From NCBI GenBank assembly GCA_017639935.1, contig JAGFWP010000044.1, positions 1-47,522 on the forward strand: 47,522 nt of DNA, given 5' to 3'. The DNA comes from Pelagibacteraceae bacterium. GTDB lineage: Bacteria > Pseudomonadota > Alphaproteobacteria > HIMB59 > GCA-002718135. The notes under the pieces are model-generated. The model was not told the origin of the DNA and ran no database searches. It worked only from the letters and a program-made list of their open reading frames with translations. Positions 18,575 through 28,124 of this stretch are shown one piece after another. The stretch's first letter is position 1; each line of letters starts with the position of its first letter. The position numbers and the translations under genes are program-made.

Positions 18575-19033
18575 ATGCTTAAGAATATTAAAACGTATAA
18601 TCCATTAAGCGATTATAACAAAGTAATAAAAAAACTTAATAATAACGGTGTGAGACCAACAAAACAAAGAATGGTTCTTGCTAAACTTCTTTTTGAAAAA
18701 GGTAAAAGACATGTCTCAGCTGAAGACTTGTATATAGAGGTGCGAAAAGAAGATAGAAGAATTTCACTTGCTACAGTTTACAATACATTAAAGCAATTTA
18801 CGAAATTAGGCATAATAAGAGAAGTGGTTGTTGATCAAAACAAATCATTATATTGTAATGATTATAAATCTCATTATCATCTATACATTGAAGATGAGGG
18901 AAAAGTTGTTGATATTCCAACTGAAAATATTAATTTAGACTTACCCTCCTTTCCTGCCTGTTTAAATTTACATAATGTTGACGTTATAGTTAGAGTTAGA
19001 ACACTTAAGGATATAATAAAAAAAACTAATTAA
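18575..19033 (+). CDS. irr: Fur-family iron response regulator Irr
   Basis: 152 aa; NGVRPTKQRMVLAKLLFEKGKRHVSAEDLY, RISLATVYNTLKQFTKLGIIREVVVDQNKSLYCNDYKSHYHLYIEDEGKVVDIP; lacks the CxxC zinc motifs, as in Irr. Confidence 0.88.
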   Translation: MLKNIKTYNPLSDYNKVIKKLNNNGVRPTKQRMVLAKLLFEKGKRHVSAEDLYIEVRKEDRRISLATVYNTLKQFTKLGIIREVVVDQNKSLYCNDYKSHYHLYIEDEGKVVDIPTENINLDLPSFPACLNLHNVDVIVRVRTLKDIIKKTN

Positions 19034-19036
19034 TCA

Positions 19037-20977
19037 ATGGCCGAAAATAATTTATGGTCACCAACTGATAAAAATAATTTCTTAACAGAATTCATTACTT
19101 CTATTAATAAGAAAAATTTTTTTAAAGGCAATGATTACGAATTACTTCATAAATGGAGCATAAATAATAAAAAAAAATTTTGGTCGGAAGTATGGAATTT
19201 TACGTCAATAATAGGTGAATATAAAGATCCGGTGGTAGAAAATGAGAATGATTTTATCAATTCAATTTTTTTTAAGAATTCTAAATTAAACTTTTCACAA
19301 AATTTAATTAAAATAAAAGATGATTCTGACGCTATAGTTTTTTATTCTGAAAAAGGGTTTAACAGGCGTATTTCTTGGAAACAACTAGATGAACAAGTTA
19401 GTAAAATTGCACACTATTTTTACAATCAAAAAATCCAAAAAGGTGAAAGAGTTGGGGCCGTATTGCCAAACATACCAGAAGCTGTAATTTCTTTTTTAGG
19501 TGCAGCAAAAATTGGAGCCATTTGGTCCTCATGCTCAGCAGATTTTGGTCCACAAGCAATAATAGACAGATTCAAGCAAATTGAACCAAAAATTTTATTA
19601 ATTTCTGATCACTATTTTTATAACAATAACAAAATCAATACGCTGGAAAATATAAGAATAATTAAAGATCAAATACCAAGTATAAAGCAAATAGTCATTA
19701 TCCCCTATGATAATAAAATTCAAAATTATAATGTAAATTTTGAATATAAAAATTGGATTGACATCATCAACAAAAGTCAGATTTTTGATAAATATGAAAA
19801 TTTCAATTTTAATACTCCACTCAACATATTGTATTCAAGCGGGACAACAGGCGTTCCAAAATGTATAGTGCATGGTGCTGGAGGATCTTTAATACAACAT
19901 AAGAAAGAGCATCAACTTCATTGTAATATTAAGCCCAAGGATAAAGTTTTTTATTTCACCACCTGTGGTTGGATGATGTGGAATTGGCTTGTTTCTTGTT
20001 TAGCTTCAAAAGCAACAATTTATTTATATGATGGTTCGCCTTTTTATCCAAAAATTGATCATCTTTTTGAAATAGCTCAAAATGAAAAGATCACTTTCTT
20101 TGGAACAGGCGCAAAATACATAGACACATTACGACAGAACAAAGTAGAAATTTATAAAAAATATGATTTAAAAAACCTTGAAACAATCGCCTCAACTGGC
20201 TCACCTTTGGTTCATGAATCCTTTCATTATGTTTATGAAAAAATTAAAAAAAATGTCCAATTAACTTCAATAAGCGGTGGAACGGATATTGTTTCATGCT
20301 TTGTGCTAGGAAATCCTAATTTACCAATTTATGCAGGTGAAATTCAATGTAAGGCCCTTGGTATGGATGTTGCAATTTTTGATGATGAGGGGAAGGAAAT
20401 ACATAAAAAAAGGGGGGAGTTAGTTTGTAAATCTTCTTTTCCTTCAAAGCCTTTATTTTTTTGGAATGATAATAACAATATAAAATTGCAAAAAGAATAT
20501 TTTAATAAATATAACAATGTATGGCATCAAAGTGATTATGCAGAATCTACTGAAAACAATGGATACATTATTTATGGAAGATCAGATGCGACTCTTAATT
20601 CTGGAGGTGTAAGAATTGGTACTGCAGAACTATACAGGGTCGTTGAAAATATAAATAACGTTATGGAGTGTATGGCAGTTGAGCAAAAATGCAATAATGA
20701 TACAATAATATTATTATTTGTAAAATTGAAAAATAACATTCAATTAGATGGAAGTTTCATCAATATCATAAAAGAGAAAATTAAATCTAACTTATCTCCG
20801 AAACACATACCTGCAAAAATAATTGATGTTTCAGATATTCCTAAAACTAAAAGTGGTAAAATTGTTGAACTAGCAATTAAAAAAATTGTTAACAATGAAA
20901 AAATAAATAATTTGAATTCTATAGCCAATCCTGAATGCCTAGAAGAATTTCGTAAAAAATCTCAGATTGCTAATTAA
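19037..20977 (+). CDS. acetoacetyl-CoA synthetase
   Basis: 646 aa ANL enzyme; ILYSSGTTGVPKCIVHGAGGSLIQHKKEHQLHCNIKPKDKVFYFTTCGWMMWNWLVSCLA, SGGTDIVSCFVLGNP, SDATLNSGGVRIGTAELYRVVE. Confidence 0.94.
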   Translation: MAENNLWSPTDKNNFLTEFITSINKKNFFKGNDYELLHKWSINNKKKFWSEVWNFTSIIGEYKDPVVENENDFINSIFFKNSKLNFSQNLIKIKDDSDAIVFYSEKGFNRRISWKQLDEQVSKIAHYFYNQKIQKGERVGAVLPNIPEAVISFLGAAKIGAIWSSCSADFGPQAIIDRFKQIEPKILLISDHYFYNNNKINTLENIRIIKDQIPSIKQIVIIPYDNKIQNYNVNFEYKNWIDIINKSQIFDKYENFNFNTPLNILYSSGTTGVPKCIVHGAGGSLIQHKKEHQLHCNIKPKDKVFYFTTCGWMMWNWLVSCLASKATIYLYDGSPFYPKIDHLFEIAQNEKITFFGTGAKYIDTLRQNKVEIYKKYDLKNLETIASTGSPLVHESFHYVYEKIKKNVQLTSISGGTDIVSCFVLGNPNLPIYAGEIQCKALGMDVAIFDDEGKEIHKKRGELVCKSSFPSKPLFFWNDNNNIKLQKEYFNKYNNVWHQSDYAESTENNGYIIYGRSDATLNSGGVRIGTAELYRVVENINNVMECMAVEQKCNNDTIILLFVKLKNNIQLDGSFINIIKEKIKSNLSPKHIPAKIIDVSDIPKTKSGKIVELAIKKIVNNEKINNLNSIANPECLEEFRKKSQIAN

Positions 20978-21042
20978 TTTTTATAATTTAATTGTCTGAA
21001 TTATGTTTGCATAGTTAGTTAAAAAAATATAATTAATTATTC

Positions 21043-22026
21043 ATGCCTAAAAAAATAGTAATTACCAAACTGGGCGGGCCTGAAGTATTGGAATATGTAG
21101 ATTATGATTTAGAATCAAAAATTTTAGACAATGATGTGCGCATTAAGCAAACATCTATTGGCTTAAACTACATTGATACATACCATAGAAGTGGAATTTA
21201 CCCTCTGCCTACAAAATTACCAGTTTGTCCTGGCCTTGAAGCTTCTGGCGAGGTTATTGAATTAGGAAAAAATGTAAGTAGATTTAAGATTGGTGATAGA
21301 GTTTGCTATGCAAGCGTTCCTATAGGCGCCTACTGTGAAATTAGAGATTTTTCCACCTCTAACTTAATTAAAATTCCAGATTCTATTTCAAATGATACTG
21401 CAGCATCTATTTTACTTCAAGGAATGACAGTAGAATATCTTTTTGAAAGATTGTACCAAATCAAAAAAGATGAGTATATTTTATTCCATGCTGCGGCTGG
21501 TGGGGTCGGCCTGATTGCCTGTCAATGGGCGAAATCAATCGGTTGTAAAATGATTGGCACAGTCAGCACAAATGAAAAGGGAGAATTAGCCAAGGCTAAT
21601 GGTTGCTCATTTATAATTAATTATAAATCAGAAAATGTTGTAGAAAAAGTAAAAGAAATAACAAATAACATAGGTGTTCCTGTAGTTTTTGATGGTGTAG
21701 GTAAAGATACTTTTAATATTTCTCTTGAATGTCTATCGTTAAGAGGCTTAATGGTTTCTTTTGGCCAATCTTCTGGAATGGTCCCTCAAGTTGATCTTCA
21801 TAAAACTTTTAACCCCAAAAGCTTGTATTATACAAGACCAACTTTAATGCACTATAACTCGAATAGAGAAGAATTAGAAAACTCTTCTAATACTCTTTTC
21901 AATAAAATTATCAATAAGGAGATTAAAGGAAATATTACAAAAATTTTTGATTTAAAAGAGGCATCCAAAGCTCACCTAAAATTACAGTCAAGAACAACTA
22001 CTGGTTCTATTATATTAAAAACTTAA
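21043..22026 (+). CDS. quinone oxidoreductase / zinc-independent MDR-family NADPH:quinone reductase
   Basis: 327 aa; IGLNYIDTYHRSGIYPLPTKLPVCPGLEASGEVIELG, HAAAGGVGLIACQWAKSIGCKMIGTVST. Confidence 0.94.
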   Translation: MPKKIVITKLGGPEVLEYVDYDLESKILDNDVRIKQTSIGLNYIDTYHRSGIYPLPTKLPVCPGLEASGEVIELGKNVSRFKIGDRVCYASVPIGAYCEIRDFSTSNLIKIPDSISNDTAASILLQGMTVEYLFERLYQIKKDEYILFHAAAGGVGLIACQWAKSIGCKMIGTVSTNEKGELAKANGCSFIINYKSENVVEKVKEITNNIGVPVVFDGVGKDTFNISLECLSLRGLMVSFGQSSGMVPQVDLHKTFNPKSLYYTRPTLMHYNSNREELENSSNTLFNKIINKEIKGNITKIFDLKEASKAHLKLQSRTTTGSIILKT

Positions 22027-22085
22027 TTATTCTTTTTATTTCTAAGTAAATTTAATATTATGGAATTTCAAATAAATCATAAGTG

Positions 22086-22160
22086 TGGCGACCCCTAGGA
22101 GAATCGAACTCCTCTTTCCAGGATGAAAACCTGGTGTCCTGACCGATAGACGAAGGGGTC
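22086..22160 (-). tRNA. tRNA-Glu (anticodon TTC), CCA encoded
   Basis: Minus strand GACCCCTTCGTCTATCGGTCAGGACACCAGGTTTTCATCCTGGAAAGAGGAGTTCGATTCTCCTAGGGGTCGCCA; loop TTTTCAT. Confidence 0.97.
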
Positions 22161-22205
22161 AATGTGTGGATTATATAGTTTATTAAATAAAATAATTCAA
22201 ATTAT

Positions 22206-23954
22206 TTAGTAAACAGGCATCGCATCTTCAATTATTAATTGCGGTTTCAGCATTCCATTAAAACAATCTTTTTTTATAGAACATCCAAAATCAAATTTGG
22301 AAGATTTATTATTGATTAAATTTTCACCAAGATTTGTTCCAAAACTATTAAAACTTATGCCTTTGATATCCATTCCATAATCAGATCTAAAGAAAATTAA
22401 TATATGTTTTTCCTTTAAAATTTTGCAATGATTGATTCTTAATCCTTGAACAATAAATTTTGGTTCCTCATTTCCATTTCCAAAAGGTTCTAAATTTTCC
22501 AGATTTTCTAATAAATCAAGGTTAATCTCATCAACAGATAGCTTTACATCATATAAATTAATTTTTTGAAACAAAGATTCAGAAAATTGCCCAAAGCTTT
22601 GTAACAAATATTGATAAAATTTGTCCAATAAATTTTTCTGAATTTTTAAACCTGCCGCCATCTTGTGCCCCCCACCACTTAAAAGAAGACCTTCTAGTTT
22701 AGCTAAGAGAACTATATTTCCCAAATCTATCTGTTTTATTGAACGTGCTGACCCAATTCCAATATTTTGATCAAATGAAATTACAATAGCGGGTTTATTA
22801 AATCTTTCTACCAATCTACTTGCTATAATTCCTAAAATGCCTTTATGCCAACCTAAGCCATAAACTAATAAAAATTTTTTATTAACTTGTTTTTTTGCCT
22901 GTACTAAAGCTTGATCATAAATGTTACTTTCGATTAATTTTCTTTTTTCATTTAACAAAAAAATTTTTTTTGTAATAGTTTCAATTTCAATTAAATTGTT
23001 GCTAACTAAGAGTTTATAAGGCAGAAAAGAATCATCAACTCTGCTTGCTGCATTTAATTGAGGGCCAATTATAAAACTTAAATCAGATGCAGTAGGAGAA
23101 TGGTTTATATTTGAGTTATCTATAATTTGAGAAATGCCTTTATGAGTTCTTTTTTTAATTATCTCCAATCCTTTAATTACAAAGTTTCGATTATAATCAC
23201 TTAAATTAACGACATCACAGACAGTACCTAAAGCTACTAAATCGAGATTTTTTAGTAAGTTGGGTTCAATATTTTTATCATCAAAATAGTTATTTTCTCT
23301 TAAAATTTTTCTTAAACCCACAATAAAAAGAAAAGTCACCCCAACAGCAGCAAGATCATTTAATTTGGATTTTTCATCAAAACGATTTGGATTAATTATG
23401 GAATAAATATTAGGTAGTTTATTTTCACTGATATGATGATCGATTATTATAACATCAATTTCTTTGTAATTTGAATGATCTAATATTTCAAAAGATGTAG
23501 TTCCGCAATCAACTGAAAAAACAAGATTGATTTTTTCTTTGGCAAATTCGTCCATTATTCTTTTGTTTGGTCCATATCCTTCATTTAAGCGATCTGGTAT
23601 TTTTACACTAATTGAACATTTCAAAAATGAAAAGAAATTATGTAATAATGCAGCAGAAGTAGATCCATCAACATCATAGTCAGCAATTATTCCAATTTTC
23701 TTCTTGTTGATTATGTTTTTGATTGTTCGATTAATTGATTTAGTCATATCTTTTAACTTGAATGGATTAGGGATGTTGTTTTTAAAAATAGGATTTAAAA
23801 AGTTTTGTACTTGCTTTTCTTTAATATTTCTTAAAGTTAATAATTTTCCCAACATTATTGACAAATTATGTCTTTGAGAAATCATCAATGATTCACGTTC
23901 ATCACATTTTTTTATTTTCCATTTATTATTTAAAAGAGAAGTGTGAGGATACAA
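22206..23954 (-). CDS. recJ: single-stranded-DNA-specific exonuclease RecJ
   Basis: 582 aa; IADYDVDGSTSAALLHNFF, VFSVDCGTTSFEIL, IIDHHISENKLPN, LLLSGGGHKMAAGLKI. Confidence 0.95.
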   Translation of the reverse strand: MYPHTSLLNNKWKIKKCDERESLMISQRHNLSIMLGKLLTLRNIKEKQVQNFLNPIFKNNIPNPFKLKDMTKSINRTIKNIINKKKIGIIADYDVDGSTSAALLHNFFSFLKCSISVKIPDRLNEGYGPNKRIMDEFAKEKINLVFSVDCGTTSFEILDHSNYKEIDVIIIDHHISENKLPNIYSIINPNRFDEKSKLNDLAAVGVTFLFIVGLRKILRENNYFDDKNIEPNLLKNLDLVALGTVCDVVNLSDYNRNFVIKGLEIIKKRTHKGISQIIDNSNINHSPTASDLSFIIGPQLNAASRVDDSFLPYKLLVSNNLIEIETITKKIFLLNEKRKLIESNIYDQALVQAKKQVNKKFLLVYGLGWHKGILGIIASRLVERFNKPAIVISFDQNIGIGSARSIKQIDLGNIVLLAKLEGLLLSGGGHKMAAGLKIQKNLLDKFYQYLLQSFGQFSESLFQKINLYDVKLSVDEINLDLLENLENLEPFGNGNEEPKFIVQGLRINHCKILKEKHILIFFRSDYGMDIKGISFNSFGTNLGENLINNKSSKFDFGCSIKKDCFNGMLKPQLIIEDAMPVY

Positions 23955-23955
23955 A

Positions 23956-25266
23956 TTAATTTATACTTTTATCTATTGTTATAACCGCAATGTTATCTAA
24001 AACAAAATCTAATTTTTCAATCTTAGTAAGGGCCTTACTAAGAAGTCTCTTTTTGGTTTCATGGGTAACAATAATTATTGGAATCTGCTCTTGAGAACCA
24101 TTTTTATCAGGAGTTTGTAATATTGTTTCAATTGAAATTCCCTCTTCATTTAAATTAGAAGTTATCTTAGCCAACACACCAGAGATATCTTTAACTAAAA
24201 TTCTTAAATAATATGATTCTGACTTATTTGACAAATCTAATTTTTTATAATCAATTAATTTGTTTATTGCATATCCTAGGGATGGAGATTTTGTATCTAG
24301 GGCAATTTCATATAAATCGGAAAAAATTGAACTTGAGGTAGCCTGACCGCCTGCCCCCTCACCTTTTAAGACTAAAGACTGTAAATGATCAGTTTCAATT
24401 TTTACTCCATTTAACACTCCGTCTATATTTGCCAATTGAGATTCATTAGGAATTAATTTAGGTTCTACTACACTCATAATTTTATTATCAATAATTTCAG
24501 ATTCAGAAATTAATTTAATTTTATAGCCTAATTTTTCAGCATTTTTTATGTCTTCAATATCAATATTAGTGATTCCTTTATAGGTAACATTATCAAAATT
24601 AATTGTTGATCCAAAACATAAAGTTGAAAGTAAAGATAATTTATGTGCTGAGTCAACGCCATCAACATCATTGGCTGGATTAATTTCTGCATATCCATTC
24701 TGTTGAGCTTTTCCTAAAATTTCTTTAAAACTTAATTTTTTTTTCCCCATTTCAGATAATATAAAATTTGTAGTACCATTTAATATTCCAGAAATTTTTT
24801 TAATCTTATTTAAAAAAATAGACTGTTTTATAACTTTAACTATTGGAATCCCACCTGCAATAGCTGCCTCAAATAAAAGTAAAACATTATTTTTTTCAGC
24901 TATTTCAAAAAGCTCATTTCCATATTTTGATAACATCGCTTTATTTGCAGTAATAACATGAATATGATTTTCTAATGCTTTTTTAACTAAATCAAAACTG
25001 AGGCCTTTTTCTTCTCCAATTAATTCAATAAAAATATCACATTTATCATTTTTCACTAATTCGAATGGATCATCTTTCCATTGATATTTACTAATATCAA
25101 AAATTCTTTTTTTAGATTTATTTTTTGCCGATATCGCTAAAATTTTAAATTCAGCATTAATTTTTTTAACAATTATTTCATGATTATTAATTAAATCATC
25201 AATTACGTTTGAACCTACTGTTCCTAAGCCGGCTATGCAAACGTTAAATGTTTTTATTTTATTCAT
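23956..25266 (-). CDS. hom: homoserine dehydrogenase
   Basis: 436 aa; IAGLGTVGSNVIDDL, ANKAMLSKYGNELFEIAEKNNVLLLFEAAIAGGIPIVKVIKQS, GILNGTTNFILSEM, C-terminal ACT domain. Confidence 0.95.
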   Translation of the reverse strand: MNKIKTFNVCIAGLGTVGSNVIDDLINNHEIIVKKINAEFKILAISAKNKSKKRIFDISKYQWKDDPFELVKNDKCDIFIELIGEEKGLSFDLVKKALENHIHVITANKAMLSKYGNELFEIAEKNNVLLLFEAAIAGGIPIVKVIKQSIFLNKIKKISGILNGTTNFILSEMGKKKLSFKEILGKAQQNGYAEINPANDVDGVDSAHKLSLLSTLCFGSTINFDNVTYKGITNIDIEDIKNAEKLGYKIKLISESEIIDNKIMSVVEPKLIPNESQLANIDGVLNGVKIETDHLQSLVLKGEGAGGQATSSSIFSDLYEIALDTKSPSLGYAINKLIDYKKLDLSNKSESYYLRILVKDISGVLAKITSNLNEEGISIETILQTPDKNGSQEQIPIIIVTHETKKRLLSKALTKIEKLDFVLDNIAVITIDKSIN

Positions 25267-25281
25267 TAATAATATTCTGTT

Positions 25282-25455
25282 TTATTTATTGTCTAAGCAC
25301 TTAGTAATCTGATCATTATCAGAATTATTAATTTTGCACAAATCTATAGCTTCTTTGTCGGTTATATTTACATCTTTAAAATCAGGAACTGTATCAATGT
25401 CCGGATATCCGCATGATGATAACAAAAATAAAAAGATAACTAATAACTTAAACAC
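25282..25455 (-). CDS. small predicted lipoprotein (57 aa, GTG start), not in supplied ORF track
   Basis: Minus-strand ORF (M)FKLLVIFLFLLSSCGYPDIDTVPDFKDVNITDKEAIDLCKINNSDNDQITKCLDNK*; hydrophobic signal with lipobox LSSC; starts 2 nt after the argC stop. Confidence 0.7.
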   Translation of the reverse strand: MFKLLVIFLFLLSSCGYPDIDTVPDFKDVNITDKEAIDLCKINNSDNDQITKCLDNK

Positions 25456-25457
25456 TT

Positions 25458-26489
25458 TTAATTATTTTCTAAACCTAATTTTTCATCATATCCAAACATA
25501 ATATTCATACATTGCACTGCTTGTCCGCTACCTCCTTTTAATAAATTATCTATCAAGCTTACAATAATTATTTTGGAAGAAACAGAATGATCAAATAATT
25601 TAATAAAACAATTATTAGTATTTTGAACTTTGAAAAAGTCATTTCTTTCTTGTTTATCAATTAATTTCACAAAACTAGCGTTAGAATAAAATTTTGTTAA
25701 ACATTCATTTATATCATAACTTGATATGTCTTTATTCAAATCACAGTATATTGTTGACATCATTCCTCTGAAAATTGGCAAAATGTGGGGATTAAAGGAA
25801 AATTTTACTTCCGTATCACTAATTTTAGACAACTCTTGATGAATCTCACAAATATGACGATGTTCATTTGTATTATAATTATAAAAATTCAACATACCAT
25901 CCTTAGAAATATTTCTTTCATCAAATTTTTTTCCAGCTCCACTATATCCTGATTTCGAATCAATGATTATATTATAACTATTAATTAGTTTGGCTTTAAG
26001 CAATGGTACCAAGGGCAATAAAATTGAGGTGGGATAGCATCCAGGAACTGCAATATTATTGCAATTACGAATTAATCCAAAATTAATCTCTGGTAATCCA
26101 TAGATAAAATTGTTCAATAAATAAGGACATACGTGTTTAGAATTATAATTATTTCTATAAACTTCACTATCATCTAGTCTAAAATCTGCTGACAAATCTA
26201 TGATATTAGTTTTATTAATATTTTTTTTTACAAAATTTTGTGAAACAATATGAGGTAATGCTAAAAAAACTACATCTATATTTGTAGGATCTATATTTTT
26301 ATACAGATCCAATTTTGGCAAAGTGTCATTAGTTATTCTTTTATCAAACTCCTTTATGTCTTTATTAGGAAAATTTTCACTTCCTAGAAAAATAATTTCT
26401 ATACCTGGGTGCCTAGACAGAATGTAAATTAATTCTAATCCAACATAGCCTGTTGAGCCTAAAACGGCTACTGTAATTGTTTTTCTCAT
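25458..26489 (-). CDS. argC: N-acetyl-gamma-glutamyl-phosphate reductase
   Basis: 343 aa; VAVLGSTGYVGLELIYILSRHPGIEI, VPGCYPTSILLPLVPLLKA catalytic Cys, GYSGAGKKFDE, HILPIFRGMMSTIY. Confidence 0.95.
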   Translation of the reverse strand: MRKTITVAVLGSTGYVGLELIYILSRHPGIEIIFLGSENFPNKDIKEFDKRITNDTLPKLDLYKNIDPTNIDVVFLALPHIVSQNFVKKNINKTNIIDLSADFRLDDSEVYRNNYNSKHVCPYLLNNFIYGLPEINFGLIRNCNNIAVPGCYPTSILLPLVPLLKAKLINSYNIIIDSKSGYSGAGKKFDERNISKDGMLNFYNYNTNEHRHICEIHQELSKISDTEVKFSFNPHILPIFRGMMSTIYCDLNKDISSYDINECLTKFYSNASFVKLIDKQERNDFFKVQNTNNCFIKLFDHSVSSKIIIVSLIDNLLKGGSGQAVQCMNIMFGYDEKLGLENN

Positions 26490-26496
26490 TTGAAAA

Positions 26497-26928
26497 TTAT
26501 CTTTTAGAGAATTGATAACTTCGTCTGGCTTTAGCTAAACCAGATTTTTTTCTTTCAACTACTCTTGAATCTCTTGTAAGAAATCCTACCTTTTTAAGAG
26601 ACTTTCTTAACTCATTATCATATAGAGTTAATGCCTTGCTTATCCCATGTCTTAAAGCTCCAGCTTGTCCAGAAAGTCCGCCTCCCTTTACAGTGGCCTT
26701 AATGTCATAATTACTAACTGATTGAATAATTTCTAAAGGTTGATTAACTATCATTTGCAAAACTGGTCTTGAAAAATAATCTTTAAGTGATTTTCCATTA
26801 ATAGAAATTTTACCCTCACCTTTTTTTAGCCAAACACGTGCGATTGAATTTTTTCTTTTACCAGTTGCATACGATCTCTCTTTATTATCTAGGATAGGTC
26901 GTTTTATATCTGTCTGTTCTTCTATCAT
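26497..26928 (-). CDS. rpsI: 30S ribosomal protein S9
   Basis: [26 protein letters not shown] ... [19 protein letters not shown] ... [24 protein letters not shown]. Confidence 0.98.
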   Translation of the reverse strand: MIEEQTDIKRPILDNKERSYATGKRKNSIARVWLKKGEGKISINGKSLKDYFSRPVLQMIVNQPLEIIQSVSNYDIKATVKGGGLSGQAGALRHGISKALTLYDNELRKSLKKVGFLTRDSRVVERKKSGLAKARRSYQFSKR

Positions 26929-27389
26929 TTAGAAAAAATATTTTTTTTATTAAGTTTTGAAATATCTAGTTGAGTTGGATTTTGTGCCTGATGGGAATGA
27001 TCCGGGCCATTATATATCTTACAATTTGAAAGTTGCTTTCTTCCAAGAGGCCCTTTGGGAATCATTCTTTTAATAGCAAGTTTAATAATATCACTTGATT
27101 TATTTTTTTCTTTCATTTTTGCAACATTGGTTTTTTTTAATCCACCGGGATACCCGGTATGATTGTAGTATATTTTGTCAGTTAGTTTTTTCCCAGTAAG
27201 AGCGATCTTGTCTGAATTGATAATGATGAGATTATCTCCACAGTCTTGATTAGGTGTGTATTCGGGTTTATTTTTACCTCTCAGTATATTAGCTGAAATA
27301 ACAGCTAATCTACCGAGTACAGCCTTATCTGCATCAATAAGAAGCCAATTTTTTTTAATTTGTTGACTTTTTAAAGAAAATGTTTTCAT
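26925..27389 (-). CDS. rplM: 50S ribosomal protein L13
   Basis: [57 protein letters not shown]; start probably the second Met (MKTFS) of the listed ORF. Confidence 0.97.
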   Translation of the reverse strand: MKTFSLKSQQIKKNWLLIDADKAVLGRLAVISANILRGKNKPEYTPNQDCGDNLIIINSDKIALTGKKLTDKIYYNHTGYPGGLKKTNVAKMKEKNKSSDIIKLAIKRMIPKGPLGRKQLSNCKIYNGPDHSHQAQNPTQLDISKLNKKNIFSK

Positions 27390-27480
27390 GCGGTGCACAT
27401 ACAGATTTGGTAAAATTAAGTCAATAAAATATTAAAAAAGAATTAATAGGAAATTTATTATTGATTGGTAGAAAATTTTA

Positions 27481-27825
27481 TTATTCAAGTAATTCTTTTA
27501 AATTATTTGAAATTTCTTGTAATTTATCAATACTAAGTTTTGTTTCCCCTATTTTATTAATAATAGAAACTTCATTTTTTTTAGTTTTATCGCTTACAAT
27601 TTTTTTTGCTAAATCAAATGAATAATTATGTCTCCCATTTTGATATAAAATGTTTTTTAACTCTTGTAATTTTTTAATATTTTCAATGTTAAAGAATCTT
27701 CTTTTGTTATCAGAAAGTCTTGTTGAAATACCATCAAATTTAGTATCCCAATATCGTATTACATGTTTATTTATTTTTAATAATTCTGATACTTCAGATA
27801 TAGATTTATATTTTTTATCTTTCAT
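27481..27825 (-). CDS. MerR-family transcriptional regulator
   Basis: SISEVSELLKINKHVIRYWDTKFDGISTRLSDNKRRFFNIENIKKLQELKNILYQNG; located next to ihfA as in other alphaproteobacteria. Confidence 0.87.
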   Translation of the reverse strand: MKDKKYKSISEVSELLKINKHVIRYWDTKFDGISTRLSDNKRRFFNIENIKKLQELKNILYQNGRHNYSFDLAKKIVSDKTKKNEVSIINKIGETKLSIDKLQEISNNLKELLE

Positions 27826-28124
27826 TGAACATTATAATCATTTAATTTTTTTAATATATGTTTACTAGGTAAAAATGAAATCACATTTCTTGGGGCTATC
27901 ATAACTTCCTCTTTTGTTTTAGGATTTCTTCCTATGCGAGCATTTTTTTTTCTAAGTTTAAATGTGCCAAAATTATGTATTTTAACAATTTTATTTTTGT
28001 TTAACCCTTGTATTATTTCTTCAATAATATCATTAACTAAATTGATACAATCTTTTTTCGTAAGTCCAAACTCATTATTTATAAATTCTGCAATATCTTC
28101 TCTTGTAATATTATTCATTGACAA
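27822..28124 (-). CDS. ihfA: integration host factor subunit alpha / HU-family DNA-binding protein
   Basis: 100 aa; ITREDIAEFINNEFGLTKKDCINLVNDIIEEIIQGLNKNKIVKIHNFGTFKLRKKNARIGRNPKTKEEVMIAPRNVISFLPSKHIL. Confidence 0.93.
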   Translation of the reverse strand: MSMNNITREDIAEFINNEFGLTKKDCINLVNDIIEEIIQGLNKNKIVKIHNFGTFKLRKKNARIGRNPKTKEEVMIAPRNVISFLPSKHILKKLNDYNVQ

